Below, piece by piece: positions 21,414 to 32,143 of a stretch of DNA of 64,000 nt. Position 1 is the stretch's first letter. The number at the start of each line of letters is the position of its first letter. The notes beneath the pieces were generated by a model. That model searched no databases, had not been told where the DNA came from, and saw nothing but the letters and a program-made list of their open reading frames with translations. The stretch is from Akanthomyces muscarius (taxonomy: Eukaryota; Ascomycota; Sordariomycetes; Hypocreales; Cordycipitaceae): NCBI RefSeq assembly GCF_028009165.1, contig NC_079243.1, positions 4,836,001 through 4,900,000 of the forward strand, in the 5' to 3' direction. The position numbers and the translations under genes are program-made.

Positions 21414-24338
21414 ATGCTGCCAAAGACAACCATCAGCTCGGTGGCGGCGGGCGCGCTGACCTTGTTCTCCGCACGAGGGCACGCGAGCAGCGCGCCTGGC
21501 TACGATTCGCCCGCTTACTATCCGGCGCCGTACGGGGGCTGGGTAGACGAGTGGAGGGACAGCTACAGCAAGGCGAAGAAACTGGTTGATTCCATGACGC
21601 TGGCCGAAAAGACCAACATCACGGCCGGAACGGGTATTTTTATGGGTAAGTCTCGACGTTCAAACATCGAGTCAAGGTGCGCGACGCGCCGACGGCTAGT
21701 GCGGGCGGAGCAAAGAAAGGCTGACTTTGGGGACAGGGTATGTGACTTGGCCCAGGTTGTGCTGTTAATACAGCATGACATGTAGCTATCATCACAGGAC
21801 AACACTGACTCGTTTGTTCTAGACGCTGCAATGGAAACACCGGATCGGCACCCCGTGTGGGCTTCCCCATGCTGTGTCTCGAAGATGGAGCCAGCGGCGT
21901 CCGGCAGGCGGATCACGTCACTGCCTTTCCCGACGGCATCACCGCCGGCGCCACCTTTGACAAGGCGCTGATGTACCATCGCGGCGTGGCCATGGGCAAG
22001 GAAGCGCGCGGCAAGGGCGTCAACATCCTGCTCGGCCCTACGGTTGGTCCGATCGGACGAAAGCCCAAGGGCGGTCGCAACTGGGAAGGGTTCGGCGCCG
22101 ATCCCGCACTGCAGGCCGTCGGCGCGCGTGAGACCATCAAGGGTATCCAGGAGCAGGGTGTCATTGCGACCATTAAGCATCTGGTGGGCAACGAGCAGGA
22201 AATGTACCGCATGTACAATCCGGTCCAGCAAGCCTACAGCTCCAACATCGGTATGTCAGCTCTCCTTTTGTGCTGGATGGCTGCTTTGTTGAAGGAAACT
22301 GACACCTTCTGGTGTAGATGACCGTACTCTTCATGAAGTGTATCTGTGGCCCTTTGCTGAAGGTGTCCATGCGGGCGTAGGGGCTGCCATGACTGCCTAT
22401 AACGCTGTAAGTCGCAGCAAAAAGCTCGTTCAGCTGATCTGTATGCTGATCGAACTCTTTAAGGTCAACGGATCCGCATGCAGTCAGAACTCTAACCTCA
22501 TCAATGGCATTCTCAAGGATGAGCTCGGCTTCCAGGGTTTTGTGATGAGCGACTGGCTTGGCCACATGTCTGGTGTAGGGTCCGCGCTCGCCGGGTTGGA
22601 CATGGACATGCCTGGCGATACGCAGATTCCGCTCTTTGGCTATAGCTACTGGATGTTTGAGCTGACCAGGTCTGTTCTCAACGGCTCGGTGCCAATGACA
22701 CGCCTCAACGACATGGCAACGCGCATTGTCGCGACTTGGTATCATATGGGCCAAGATCAGGGCTATCCAGCCACCAATTTCCACTACAACACCAGAAACG
22801 AGAAGGGCTCATTTTATCCTGCTGCTTTTCCGGAATCGCCTATTGGGGTGGTAAATGACAACATCGACGTGCGGGCGGACCATGATGTTGTGGCTCGACA
22901 GGTCGCACAGGATGCCATCACGTTGCTCAAGAATGACGGCGGACTGCTCCCGCTCTCGGAGGAGCGATCCATCAAAGTGTTTGGCACTGATGCCGCCAAA
23001 AACCCCGACGGACCAAATGCATGCTCCGACCGAAACTGCAACAAGGGCACGCTTGGCCAGGGCTGGGGCAGCGGCACCGTAGACTATACGTATCTTGATG
23101 ATCCGATTGGTGCTCTGCAGGCCCGAGCTAAAAATGTGACTCTGTACAACACAGACTCGCTTCCTCTATTCTTGCCCAAGCCGGCAGACGAAGACATTGC
23201 AATTGTCTTTGTTAGCTCCGATTCTGGCGAAAATACGTATACCGTCGAGGGCAATCACGGTGACCGCGACGCTTCCAAGCTCAACGCCTGGCACAATGGC
23301 GACAAACTTGTGCAGGATGTTGCCAACAAGTACCAGAATGTGATTGTGGTTGCCCACACAGTCGGTCCACTGGTGCTGGAGAAATGGATTGAGCTGCCGA
23401 CCGTAAAGTCGGTGCTAGTTGCCCATCTTCCAGGCCAAGAAGCCGGTCGTTCTCTTGTCGAGGTTCTGTACGGCGATGTGTCGCCGAGCGGACACCTACC
23501 GTACAGCATCACGCATGCTGAGGAGGACATGCCCAAGAGCGTGACGGACTTGATCAACTTTGAGCTCGGTAACCAGGCAGATGACGACTACACCGAGGGT
23601 CTGTACATTGACTACCGATGGTTGAACAAGCAAAAGATCAAGCCCCGCTACGCCTTTGGACATGGCCTCAGCTATACCAAGTTCAACTTCAGCGGCGCAT
23701 CCATCACCAGGGTCACGCCGCTTGCCAAAACCCCTCCTGCCCGTGCCGAGAAGACAGGCATCCTAGACTATTCGCAAAAGATTCCCGACGCGAGCGAAGG
23801 TGTCGCGCCCGAAGGTTTCCACAAGATCTTCCGGTACATCTACTCGTGGCTGCAAAAGTCCGAAGCCGAAGCCGCCGTCAAGGACGCCGCCAGCAAGAAA
23901 TACCCGTACCCCTCTGGCTACTCGCCGGAGCAGAAGCCCGGGCCCCGCGCTGGCGGCAGCCAGGGCGGCAACCCCGCGCTCTGGGACACGGCCTACACGC
24001 TCTCGGTCGCGGTGACGAATGTCGGTGCTCGGTACAGCGGCAAGGCGTCGGTGCAGGCCTACCTGCAGTTCCCGGATGATGCCGGCTACGAGACGCCGGT
24101 GATTCAGCTGCGCGATTTTGAAAAGACCAAGACGCTAACACCCAACGGCACTGAGACGGTCACGCTGCAGCTGACGCGCAAGGATTTGAGCGTGTGGGAC
24201 ACGAGCATCCAGGACTGGGTTGTGCCCAAGATTGACGGGGCGTACAAGGTGTGGATTGGCCAGGCGAGTGATGATTTGGCCACGGTTTGCTACGTGGAGT
24301 CGCTGAAGTGCGAGACTGGTGTCAAGGGTCCAGTCTGA
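21414..24338 (+). CDS. Secreted GH3 beta-glucosidase
   Basis: Best model: exons 21414-21645, 21737 (a single G), 21823-22250, 22318-22406 and 22464-24338, giving 874 residues, normal for fungal GH3. The one-nucleotide exon is needed to keep phase at FMG/RCNGNTG, a conserved stretch (see findings). A signal peptide precedes [10 protein letters not shown]. The GH3 N-domain contains [20 protein letters not shown] and the nucleophile motif GFVMSDW (Asp280); the alpha/beta C-domain and a fibronectin-III-like domain (residues about 770-860) follow. The enzyme removes terminal beta-glucose from cellobiose or aryl glucosides. Intron 22407-22463 is 57 nt and stop-free in frame, so its retention would add 19 residues. 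An insertion-like lysine/alanine-rich segment at about 690-750 separates the C-domain from FnIII. Confidence 0.9.
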
Positions 24339-24683
24339 GGATGCGTATATTCATCGATGATGCAGGCAACGATAGTGTAGATATGAGAGATAGGACACCA
24401 GAGACGCTTTTTAGTGCAATCGATGAGAAATGCATATGAATTCGCCAATAGTGTGTAATGTACAGTAGTATCTATAATGCGACGAGGGCAGTCTAGGCAA
24501 GATGCAGGCGATGAGCCTACCGCTTTCTTCTCCAATCCACAGTTGTGACACGCTCAAGTCTCAGAAACTAGCCAACCAACCCAGGTTTTGCAGTCCTTCC
24601 CTCAAGTGCCACCGTAGCCTCTTCCTTGTGTCTCCTTATTTTACAATGCATTGAAATTCCACCCCCCGCCCTTTCGTAACCAT
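24339..24683. other. Convergent 3' intergenic region
   Basis: About 345 nt between the stops of the GH3 and bL34m genes. Nothing else is seen. Confidence 0.5.
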
Positions 24684-25136
24684 TTAGTGGCAGCCCAGCT
24701 TGGCACGACCCTTTTGCCTGCGTCGCTTCAGGATTGCGCGGCCGGTGCGCGTGCGCTTGCGTCCGAGGTACCCGTGACGACGCTTCTGCACCAGCCTCGT
24801 CGCGCCGTTCATTGTGTTGCGCGGGCCGCAGCGAATCTGGCCCGCGCCACCCGCAAACGCCGGGTGCGCAGAAATGGCCGAGGCCGGTACGACGTCGGCG
24901 GCCACGGCGTTTGAGGGCAGGGGCGGTGTGAAGCTCGTCATGACGCTTGGTCTTCGGATGGCGGTGGCGGCGTAGAGGCTCGGACGGATAGGGGAGAGCG
25001 TTGTGAAGGTTCTAGGCGGCGGAAGGGTCAGCACGGTGGCAATGGCAAGGTCGATGGGTTGGATGGGAGGCGCGTACCGAATGGGGAGGGCTTTGCACGT
25101 CAGCACGGGACGTGCGACGCGGGTGAGGGCTTGCAT
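24684..25136 (-). CDS. Mitochondrial large-subunit ribosomal protein bL34m
   Basis: 150 residues, no intron. The last 40 residues match the L34 family: a short NTMNGATRLVQKRRHGYLGRK helix-turn followed by RTGRAILKRRRQKGR, very basic and ending near the C-terminus as usual. The start at 25136 (MQALTRVARPVL) is chosen because it gives a typical mitochondrial targeting sequence, arginine-rich and free of acidic residues, whereas the in-frame ATGs at 25241 and 25178 add residues unlike such a signal. A middle region with FTTLSPIRPSL is often seen in fungal L34 precursors. It is a structural part of the mitochondrial 54S subunit, needed for organelle translation. Confidence 0.93.
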   Translation of the reverse strand: MQALTRVARPVLTCKALPIRYAPPIQPIDLAIATVLTLPPPRTFTTLSPIRPSLYAATAIRRPSVMTSFTPPLPSNAVAADVVPASAISAHPAFAGGAGQIRCGPRNTMNGATRLVQKRRHGYLGRKRTRTGRAILKRRRQKGRAKLGCH

Positions 25137-25758
25137 TGTGGCGGGAGTTGGCTGATTGACGTATGGTGGAGGAAGCATGATTGGTGATGTTTGGCTTTGG
25201 ATTTTGGTAAATTTTAGAGGACGCTGATTGGCTGAGGCCACTAGAGGTCCTGCCTGCTGTGGGCCCTGCCATTGCTGCCCAGTGAGTTGGATTTACATCA
25301 TGATGTTTTTTTTTATGATTGCTTACTACTTGTTATCTCTAGTAATCTTTTTCCGTTTCTCTGCAAAAAGAAAAAAAAACACTAAACTCGATAGTGGTCG
25401 AATTATTGCATTTCTCGCAAAGTTGAAGCTTTCCTGCGTAAATTACGAGCGCCCGCTGTCCGTCGCTATCTGTTGGATAAAATCTGGTAATGCAACTGAA
25501 AGCAGAATCGCATCTGTCATCATGGCCAAAAAATGCGCTGCTTCGCAAAATCTGGCGCAGTCGCATCAGAACAGAAATTGGCGAACTGGAGATGAACTTG
25601 TTCAATATTCACTTTGTCCATTTCATCTACATCCTAACCCTGGCATTGCTGATCTTCTCGGGGGCGCTTTTTGCAATCTCATGTCCGTTCCTGTATCGGA
25701 GCTAAATGATTGTGTACAGCCCTAATCGCCAATTAGATTCTTTTCAGGAAGCGTTTAT
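25137..25758. other. Intergenic between bL34m and the 1047-residue gene
   Basis: About 620 nt: bL34m promoter and the 3' end of the next minus-strand gene. A plus-strand 165-codon frame here (25228-25725) has no recognised domain and begins inside the promoter region, so it is not called. Confidence 0.5.
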
Positions 25759-28700
25759 TCAGTTGAATACCGACCTTTCGAAGTCGTCGCCCGACCCGAC
25801 CACACAAACGCTATTGTCGCCAGAATTGGGTGTCTCGTCAAGCACATGATAGTTTGCGAAATACTTCTTTATCCACCCAGGCAGTGATGACTTTCGAATT
25901 GCGACGTAGAACACGGGACCTGCTGCGGTTGACGGTGAGATTGGCGTTGTCTCATGTCCTATAATGCTGCATAGAAGTCCAAGGCTGGGCTGCTTGAAGA
26001 AGTAAGTCTGGCCAGCTTCGAGCCGAAAATGTGTCGCAAGGCCTTCCGCATCATATGTGTAGGCCTCCATTGCCGTTCGAAGCCTGAATGATGCCGGGTA
26101 GGTCCATTTTTGCTCGCATTGGAGGCTCGGCTGTTGATGCGCCATTCGGCATCTGCATTCCGGAGTTTCCAGGCAACTATCGACCACGCAAGCAAAACTT
26201 GTCAAGTATTCACAGTCCTTCAATGCTTTCATCCATTCGAAACGCCGTTGGGGAATGCGAAGGCGTCTTGGCGGCTCACCAGGCCAGTGAAAGTACATGC
26301 CCTTGCGCCACCGAACCCCACTGCTGGATCCCAGCCCCCAAAAGACAAGAGCCGTGATGTTGTCGAGTTTATCGACGATTTCTTTTTTCGTTTGATTTTT
26401 CCATTCCGCGACAGGTTTGTTTGAATGCAGAAACGACACAATTTCGTCCTTTTCGTCGGTCGTCATTTTGCCGTGTACGTATCCCTTATCTGCGAAATAT
26501 GCGACAGCCTTGCGCAGACGAACTCGCCTGAGAACTCCAGTATGTAGGCTTAGCAGAACGCAAGAGTTGTTTTCAAGCTGATATATGATCTCTGTGCGCC
26601 TTGTGTCTTGTTGACGATGTGGAATGGACTTCCCCCTCTTGTACGTTGCCGAAAGCTGTGAGTCGAGCAACAATCCCCGCGCAATCACCGCGAAATTGAA
26701 GCTTTCGAGCTTCATTGAGCCCCCTAGAGTCCTCCAGTCCGTTACATAGTTTTTTCCGAGCCGATCTTTCATTTCGTCCACTGCTTTGGGATGCTCCCAT
26801 ACGCAACCGCCAGCAGGAGGATTGACCCCTTCCTGGTTCGTAGCATCATTCGCATCTCTGCGGTCGCCACTGCCGCTGCCACTGGCCATAGTAGCTGAGG
26901 TGAAGGAGGTGTTTGAATTTTCTGATATAGTTGTGCTTATAACTGGCAGCTGCATTCTCTCTGCATCTGCGTGGGTCTGTTGGATCGTGTTTGACGTGCC
27001 AGGCGTGGGGGCAGTGAGCTCGATGTACTCTGTTTCTGGTACTTCTCCACTGTTGTATTTTTCGTCGTTCGGCACGACTATAATTCTTTCGTGCAGACCC
27101 GCTCCCAGCACAGGCTGCTGTTTGTCTGAATTGGTGCCGGAAAGAATCGTGGACTCTGCTAAGCTCTGCCACTGCCACGGCACTGAGTCATCTGACTCAT
27201 GTCCCTTGTACTGCTGGGAGAGCTGTCCGTCCCCCATGCAAATTGAAATACATGAGGTACTCACAATGCCTTGAATATCCTGTACTCTGTTAGAAATGGA
27301 TTTCGAAAATGCGTGGGGCGCTTGCCGGGCAACAAGTACCTCGTTCGTTTGTAGTAGGAAGGGAGCCTTCCACAGCTGCAAGGCAAGTGACGGCGTCAGA
27401 CATAGATTCTCGGCATCTTGGATATGTGTTTGTTCTGTTTGAAAAACTACGAATTGTCGCTCTGGAGAAACCGCAGTGCATTGCGCGAGAGCATGAACTG
27501 ACACCCCTTGCCCGTGCACGCCCCTGAGATGAAAGCTCGAAATTGGCCGATCGATGAACTCATCCAGCTCGAACGGCGCTTCCCAACCTCTCAATTGTCC
27601 TTGTATAATCAGGCTCAGGGTTTGCCCGGTAAGGGCTACTGCGTGTAGCTGGTCGCGTAGCTTCTGTGCCAGAGTTGACACGCCGTCGGTGAAATTTGTA
27701 ACCGTCAGTCCTGGAATCTGTAGCGATTCGGCCAGTAACAACGTCTTTTCTGCTAAAATTTCAATAACCCCGATTTGCTCACTTACGTGGGCTGATTTCC
27801 ACCAATTTATCCCCGCACTGGTAGCCAGGAACGGTAACACAGAAATGGGAGCAGTAAGCACGAAAGCTGCGTGGTCAATGATTTTGCCAACAGCTGAAGA
27901 CCATGACCACGCCCTTTGTTCCTGCTGAAAGAGTTTTTTGAGATTTCTGATGTTTTCAGAGAGAAGCAGAATCTCATGAACATGAATTGAGCGCGCTTCA
28001 ACCAAACTGTTGCTAGCAGCAGCTTTACTGCTGGCGGTGGTGGGTAAGCTGAGCCTTGGCATATCTCGGCGACAGAAGTAAACCAGCTCATTCCCAAGCT
28101 CTCCTGAGCTCTGAAGTTTCCGAATGCTCATTTCGATTCTATTGAAAAGAGCAATTACTGCGGAAATGGCGTTGATAAAACCCTGGTCGCTCGTGGCCGG
28201 CAGCGCTGCCCATGGCTCGATACAGAGATGCACATCAACTTCATACCCACAAGGGTATTCTGTCACCTGTATATGCTGCTTCAATGATTGAATCACATCT
28301 ACTCTGCTTTTTTCTGGGTCAAGTAAGAGTTTATCGGGTCGGAAGCCAGCAATCCCGAGCAGAAGATCCAGGGTCTGGCTGGAAACAGTGTCGTCGTTTT
28401 CATGCCTAAGCTCAGTCGGATCGAATAAGGTAAGCGCCGGAGAGATTTCTTTGCAGCACTTCATTTGATCCCGCAGGTAGTTTTTCATCGTCTCGTCTGG
28501 TAGAGGATATGGGTTTCGTCTCCGATAGCCAGGCTCATCGGCCATGCTGTTGCCCCCGTGAACTTCCTTCAGGAGCAGTTCGCGCCAGTGAGCCAACGTT
28601 TTCTCCGACAGCACCCACGGGCTCTCGCTGTGATAAATATGCAATAGCGTTGCAGCAAAAGTGACGTGATCCTCCTCGCCAGGGTTCAAGCTGAACAAAT

Positions 28701-28902
28701 CCGTGAGCCATTCCGGCGGCGAAGGATGGCGCCTTTCCAGAGCAAGGATGGCGTCGTAAATATCACCATACCTATCAAGGGGTCCCATATAATTCTTGAA
28801 AAACATGTCGATGGGGTTGGTGGTGTGAACTTCGCTCTCCCATCCCCCGACGCTGCCTCCAGTCATAGGTGGCGACCGAGGAGTGAAAAACGATGAATCC
28901 AT
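25759..28902 (-). CDS. Large intronless protein of unknown function (1047 residues)
   Basis: One uninterrupted frame from ATG 28902 (MDSSFFTPRS), supported by length alone; no known domain is recognised. Residues about 30-115 are helical (DMFFKNYMGPLDRYGDIYD, WVLSEKTLAHWRELL). A helical region follows with one hydrophobic segment at about 344-365 (HAAFVLTAPISVLPFLATSAG), a possible membrane helix. A low-complexity Ser/Thr/Asn-rich linker spans about 640-710. The C-terminal third (about 720-1030) is globular, rich in aromatic and basic residues, and has a cysteine cluster (VVDSCLETPECRCRM). It lies about 510 nt downstream of a same-strand kinase-like pseudogene. A STAND or prion-like role could be imagined, but no NB-ARC, NACHT or kinase motif is visible. 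Confidence 0.75.
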   Translation of the reverse strand: MDSSFFTPRSPPMTGGSVGGWESEVHTTNPIDMFFKNYMGPLDRYGDIYDAILALERRHPSPPEWLTDLFSLNPGEEDHVTFAATLLHIYHSESPWVLSEKTLAHWRELLLKEVHGGNSMADEPGYRRRNPYPLPDETMKNYLRDQMKCCKEISPALTLFDPTELRHENDDTVSSQTLDLLLGIAGFRPDKLLLDPEKSRVDVIQSLKQHIQVTEYPCGYEVDVHLCIEPWAALPATSDQGFINAISAVIALFNRIEMSIRKLQSSGELGNELVYFCRRDMPRLSLPTTASSKAAASNSLVEARSIHVHEILLLSENIRNLKKLFQQEQRAWSWSSAVGKIIDHAAFVLTAPISVLPFLATSAGINWWKSAHVSEQIGVIEILAEKTLLLAESLQIPGLTVTNFTDGVSTLAQKLRDQLHAVALTGQTLSLIIQGQLRGWEAPFELDEFIDRPISSFHLRGVHGQGVSVHALAQCTAVSPERQFVVFQTEQTHIQDAENLCLTPSLALQLWKAPFLLQTNEVLVARQAPHAFSKSISNRVQDIQGIVSTSCISICMGDGQLSQQYKGHESDDSVPWQWQSLAESTILSGTNSDKQQPVLGAGLHERIIVVPNDEKYNSGEVPETEYIELTAPTPGTSNTIQQTHADAERMQLPVISTTISENSNTSFTSATMASGSGSGDRRDANDATNQEGVNPPAGGCVWEHPKAVDEMKDRLGKNYVTDWRTLGGSMKLESFNFAVIARGLLLDSQLSATYKRGKSIPHRQQDTRRTEIIYQLENNSCVLLSLHTGVLRRVRLRKAVAYFADKGYVHGKMTTDEKDEIVSFLHSNKPVAEWKNQTKKEIVDKLDNITALVFWGLGSSSGVRWRKGMYFHWPGEPPRRLRIPQRRFEWMKALKDCEYLTSFACVVDSCLETPECRCRMAHQQPSLQCEQKWTYPASFRLRTAMEAYTYDAEGLATHFRLEAGQTYFFKQPSLGLLCSIIGHETTPISPSTAAGPVFYVAIRKSSLPGWIKKYFANYHVLDETPNSGDNSVCVVGSGDDFERSVFN

Positions 28903-29419
28903 CTGCAGCAGGATAGAGCAAAGCAGTAAGTACTATTTGAGTCCCTGATGGAGTCGTGTACCGTCACAGTTGCAAAGAGGTTAAAAGGCGGGAACTAGAT
29001 GCTGCGTTTGGAGTGCTCCCCGTTGCTATTATTCGAGCTGATCTAATGAGGGGGACAATCTACACTTTTTATTTTACTAAACCGTGCAGGAGTGTCTATC
29101 GGTTAGCCCTGCACAGCCACTTCAGTCACAAGGTCAGCTGAAGCGGTCTAGCCAATCCGAGGCGACCACATCATGCATGCATGCAGGCTGCGTCTCGATT
29201 GTGCGGCCGGGTCAGCCTTTCCCTTCCTCGCCTGTCCTCGTATTGATACTTTGTAGAATTGAAAGCACTGATTCATCGATGAGCTGGTACTTGTGCTGCA
29301 GTGACAACCACTATCCTCTCCATTACGGGCCTTGCGCTGCTGCACCTAAATTTGTGTTCCCAGCCATAATCGCATTGACTTTCTGTCATTCGCAGCGGAT
29401 CGCCACAAACCTACTCAGT
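28903..29419. other. Short intergenic between the 1047-residue gene and the kinase-like pseudogene
   Basis: About 515 nt, upstream of the 1047-residue gene. Nothing else is seen. Confidence 0.5.
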
Positions 29420-30930
29420 TTATTTTGCCTCTAGCTTCTCCAATACGCCTCCCCAAAACGCTTGACACCCTCGCAGAAGAGGGCGCCCTCGAGGATCGTT
29501 CCAGACAGCGGTGAACCATTTCTTTCCAGATCGTAGGGATGTCATCGCATGCGTCCCAGTCCTCCTTGATGTCCTCTGTGCTTTCTGCATCATCGAAATC
29601 ATCGATGTTGTACTGACGAAGCAGCATCCACATTGCACGCCCAAGACTGAAGACTTCTGCGAGCTCCGACGCTCTCGGGCAGCTCCTCTGCCATTCCAGG
29701 AGAGAGTTCCACACATTCCATCCGTTGTCTCCGGGGGTATTTTCAGGCATGTTGCGCCTTTCCGGGTCTTCATATTTAGTGTATTTGACAGTGATGGAGG
29801 CCGGATCATCAGACGGGCATTGTCGAATTTCTTCTGCGTCCCAGGTTCCATTTAGTTCGGGTGCGACAGTGGTAACAGGAGCATCAGTTTGTTCCTAATC
29901 AATAAGAATGAGATCATGATTGTCATTTAGGATGAAGTTTCCTGGCTTTATATCCATATGGTATGTGTTTGCCACGTGATGTGTATGGAATAAAGCTTCT
30001 GTCATTTGGTGGCACCACTTTGCCTTGGCGGGCAGTGGAATGCGTGCAGCAGCCAAGTTGCTTTTCTCGATTTGGTCTGCAAGACTTCCATTCGAGTAAA
30101 ACGGATACAAGCTGCCGCATACAACCGTAGTGTCCGCACTGGTGTTGGAGATTGCAACGAGCAATTCCGGTGCGGCTAGAATGTTCGGATGACCAGGCAT
30201 CGTCTCGAGACGTTGGAAAGATCGTTGGAACGTTTTAACTTCTTCGTCTACGTAGCCCGACTCATATCCGTGAAGATATGTTCGAAAGTGGATGCCTTTG
30301 AAGACCCATTTCTGCTCAGGGTCGGCCGATCGATAAACAAGGGTGGTAGATCCATGGCCCCAAGCTGCTGCTCGCGCGTCAGGTCCTGAAATGCGAGAGT
30401 TTCCCTTCCCGGGGTGAGGAATCGAAAGCTCTTCCAGACTGGGAAGAACCGAAAGGTATTTTGTGAATGATGGCTCCTGGACATTTTTCCACAGCACATC
30501 ATCCATGATCTCGATTATCGTATCTTTGGAGCGTCCGCAGCCGCAAGCTTTACACAGTCTGGCCAAATCGACGCAATGACTGTCTATAAAGCCTGTCGCA
30601 TGGCAGGCCTGCCGTTGAAAGATGCTTGCGTGTCGGAGACGTCAAGGTCGTGAAAGCAGTTGACGATACGAGAAGCCAGCGAGGTCGTGTTCTGCGGGTC
30701 GAGAGAGAAACGGAAGATGAGTGTTTTGCTCATGCCAAAAGCCTGGGCAAAAACAACAGTCTCGGCATCGTCGCCCCATAACCATTCTCCGGTGACGCCG
30801 AGACTTTGTAATTCTTTTTGTTCTAGCATACTATACACGCTATATAAAATTTGCGCAGTGTCTCGGGGCAACGGTAAGCAAATCGGCAATCGTTTGCTGG
30901 GATTGCAGGGAGTGTTGCTGTGTCAGGCAT
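29420..30930 (-). pseudogene. Decayed atypical protein-kinase-like gene
   Basis: Homologous pieces lie in different frames without room for introns. The first, from ATG 30930, includes RCPETLRKFYIACI; the next (about 30840-30592) includes LWGDDAETVVFAQAFG and DVSDTQASFNGRPAM; the third, down to 29898, includes GFIDSHCVDLARLC, a glycine-loop-like GHGSTTLVYR, the invariant-Lys position VFKGI, and the catalytic loop HMDIKPGNFILN. At 29895-29897 a TAG falls exactly where LILID-W-EQ is expected (TGG to TAG), with the frame open again behind it (TTVAPELNGTWD). A last shift near 29485 is suggested because NDPRGRPLLRG lies in another frame. The result is at least two frameshifts plus one nonsense codon. 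The HMD and IDWE variants indicate an atypical kinase even when intact. No signs of recent insertion are seen. Confidence 0.7.
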
Positions 30931-31314
30931 CAAGGATTAAATACCCGGCGTTGTGCGACAGTCTTGTACCACGTCAAGGGGAGTTTATCGATATTACATA
31001 ATCACAGAGGACAAATGTTGAATCTCAATTATTGAAGGAGTAAGAATGAGACTTGTTCTGACCTTCATTTCGGCCCTCAAACAAAATGCGATGTGGGGTT
31101 TCTTTTGAGTTCCATCTTGATTGACCACCACGGAAAAGGTCGTTGGGACAATCCCCTCGTAAGCAAGCCCTGTCGAGCCTCTGTACGCCGCTGCGCCTAT
31201 GTAACCATGCAACTGTCCTCTGAACCGAAACCGCATTCCTGAACCGTTCTTAGCTGCGCTCTGTAGCCCGCCGCATCTTGTGCATCGCCCTGCGTTGGCA
31301 CCCGCAGCTCTGCC
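30931..31314. other. Intergenic between the pseudogene and MTR2
   Basis: About 385 nt. A minus-strand frame at 30994-31236 (80 codons, containing GYIGAAAYRGSTGLAYEG) is open, but no family, start context or splice partner supports it. Confidence 0.4.
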
Positions 31315-31887
31315 TCACAGCGCGCGAAAGTTTTGCGACATGACCAGCCACTTCTTGAGCCCACGCGGCGGATTCCTGGCCATGGCATCCCAGTTGGGCA
31401 CGAGGACAAACGTCTCGTTGAACATTTTCTGGGGCGCATCCTTGCCCTTGCCAAACTGGACGCGGCCGACGGCCGTGACGACGATACTCATGCGGGCGCC
31501 GTTGCGCTCGGCCTTGGCGGCATCGTGGACGTTGTCGGGCATGCCAAACTTGAAGGACGGGTTCATGACGTGCGCGTCGAGCGACTCGACGTCGTAGTGC
31601 ACGCCGTTGCCCTGCGCCTCGATGAGCGCGAGGTACTCAGCGGGTGTGGCCACGAGCTGCCCGTTGATGGAAATGTCGGCGGGTATCGTGTACCGCGGCG
31701 AAGAGTTGACGTAGAAGTTCAGAAGGTTGGATTTGCTGTTGACGGACTGGTAGTATGTGCTGACAAAATTGTCGGCAGCTGTTTGTCGGGTAAGTATCTA
31801 CATGGCGAGTGTGGATGTTTTCAGCATCTTACCTTCGCTCGAGACCTGCACTTGTGTATGCGCGTCGGGCAGATTCGATTTCTCCAT
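31315..31887 (-). CDS. MTR2: mRNA export factor Mtr2-like (NTF2-like fold)
   Basis: Exons 31833-31887 and 31315-31778 (54-nt intron, donor GTAAGA, acceptor CAG) give 172 residues. The frame runs MEKSNLPDAHTQVQ, then ADNFVSTYYQSVNSKSNLLNFYVNSSPRY, the NTF2-like helix and first strand. The sheet strands near the end (ARMSIVVTAVGRVQFG, MFNETFVLVPNW, KKWLVMSQNFRAL) match the fold. Length and layout fit fungal Mtr2, the partner that binds the NTF2-like domain of Mex67 and supports export of mRNA through nuclear pores. It is head-to-head with the mitochondrial methionyl-tRNA synthetase gene across 256 bp, so a shared promoter is likely. Another NTF2-fold protein such as an Nxt1 type is less likely given the size. 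Confidence 0.85.
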
Positions 31888-32143
31888 TTTGGGTGTGTGA
31901 TATAAGTGGAATCAGATAGCTTGAGTCGTTTTGCATGTAAATTTGTACTCTAGCAGTGACATTGAGAGGTGAGATGCTGGATGACGAAGTTGTCGCATCT
32001 CTTGAGCGTCGCGATCCACCAGAAACCCGTCAGGCAGCGCAGGCAGCGCAGATCCACCCGCGAGCTTTTAGCTCCAGTGCGCCAGCTCACAACATCTTTT
32101 ATACCTTTACACAGCTTCATCCTGCAGCACACGAGCAAACAAC

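Noticed and set aside
21646..21822. Single-intron model for the GH3 gene
   Set aside because: Splicing 21646-21822 leaves the downstream GH3 frame out of phase; every other acceptor tested gave a stop.
29895..29897. TAG taken as an intron acceptor
   Set aside because: No suitable donor lies upstream that would preserve the HMDIKPGN catalytic loop; the stop also sits exactly at the conserved Trp.
30994..31236. 80-codon minus-strand frame
   Set aside because: No domain, start context or splice partner; it was left as a note in the intergenic entry.
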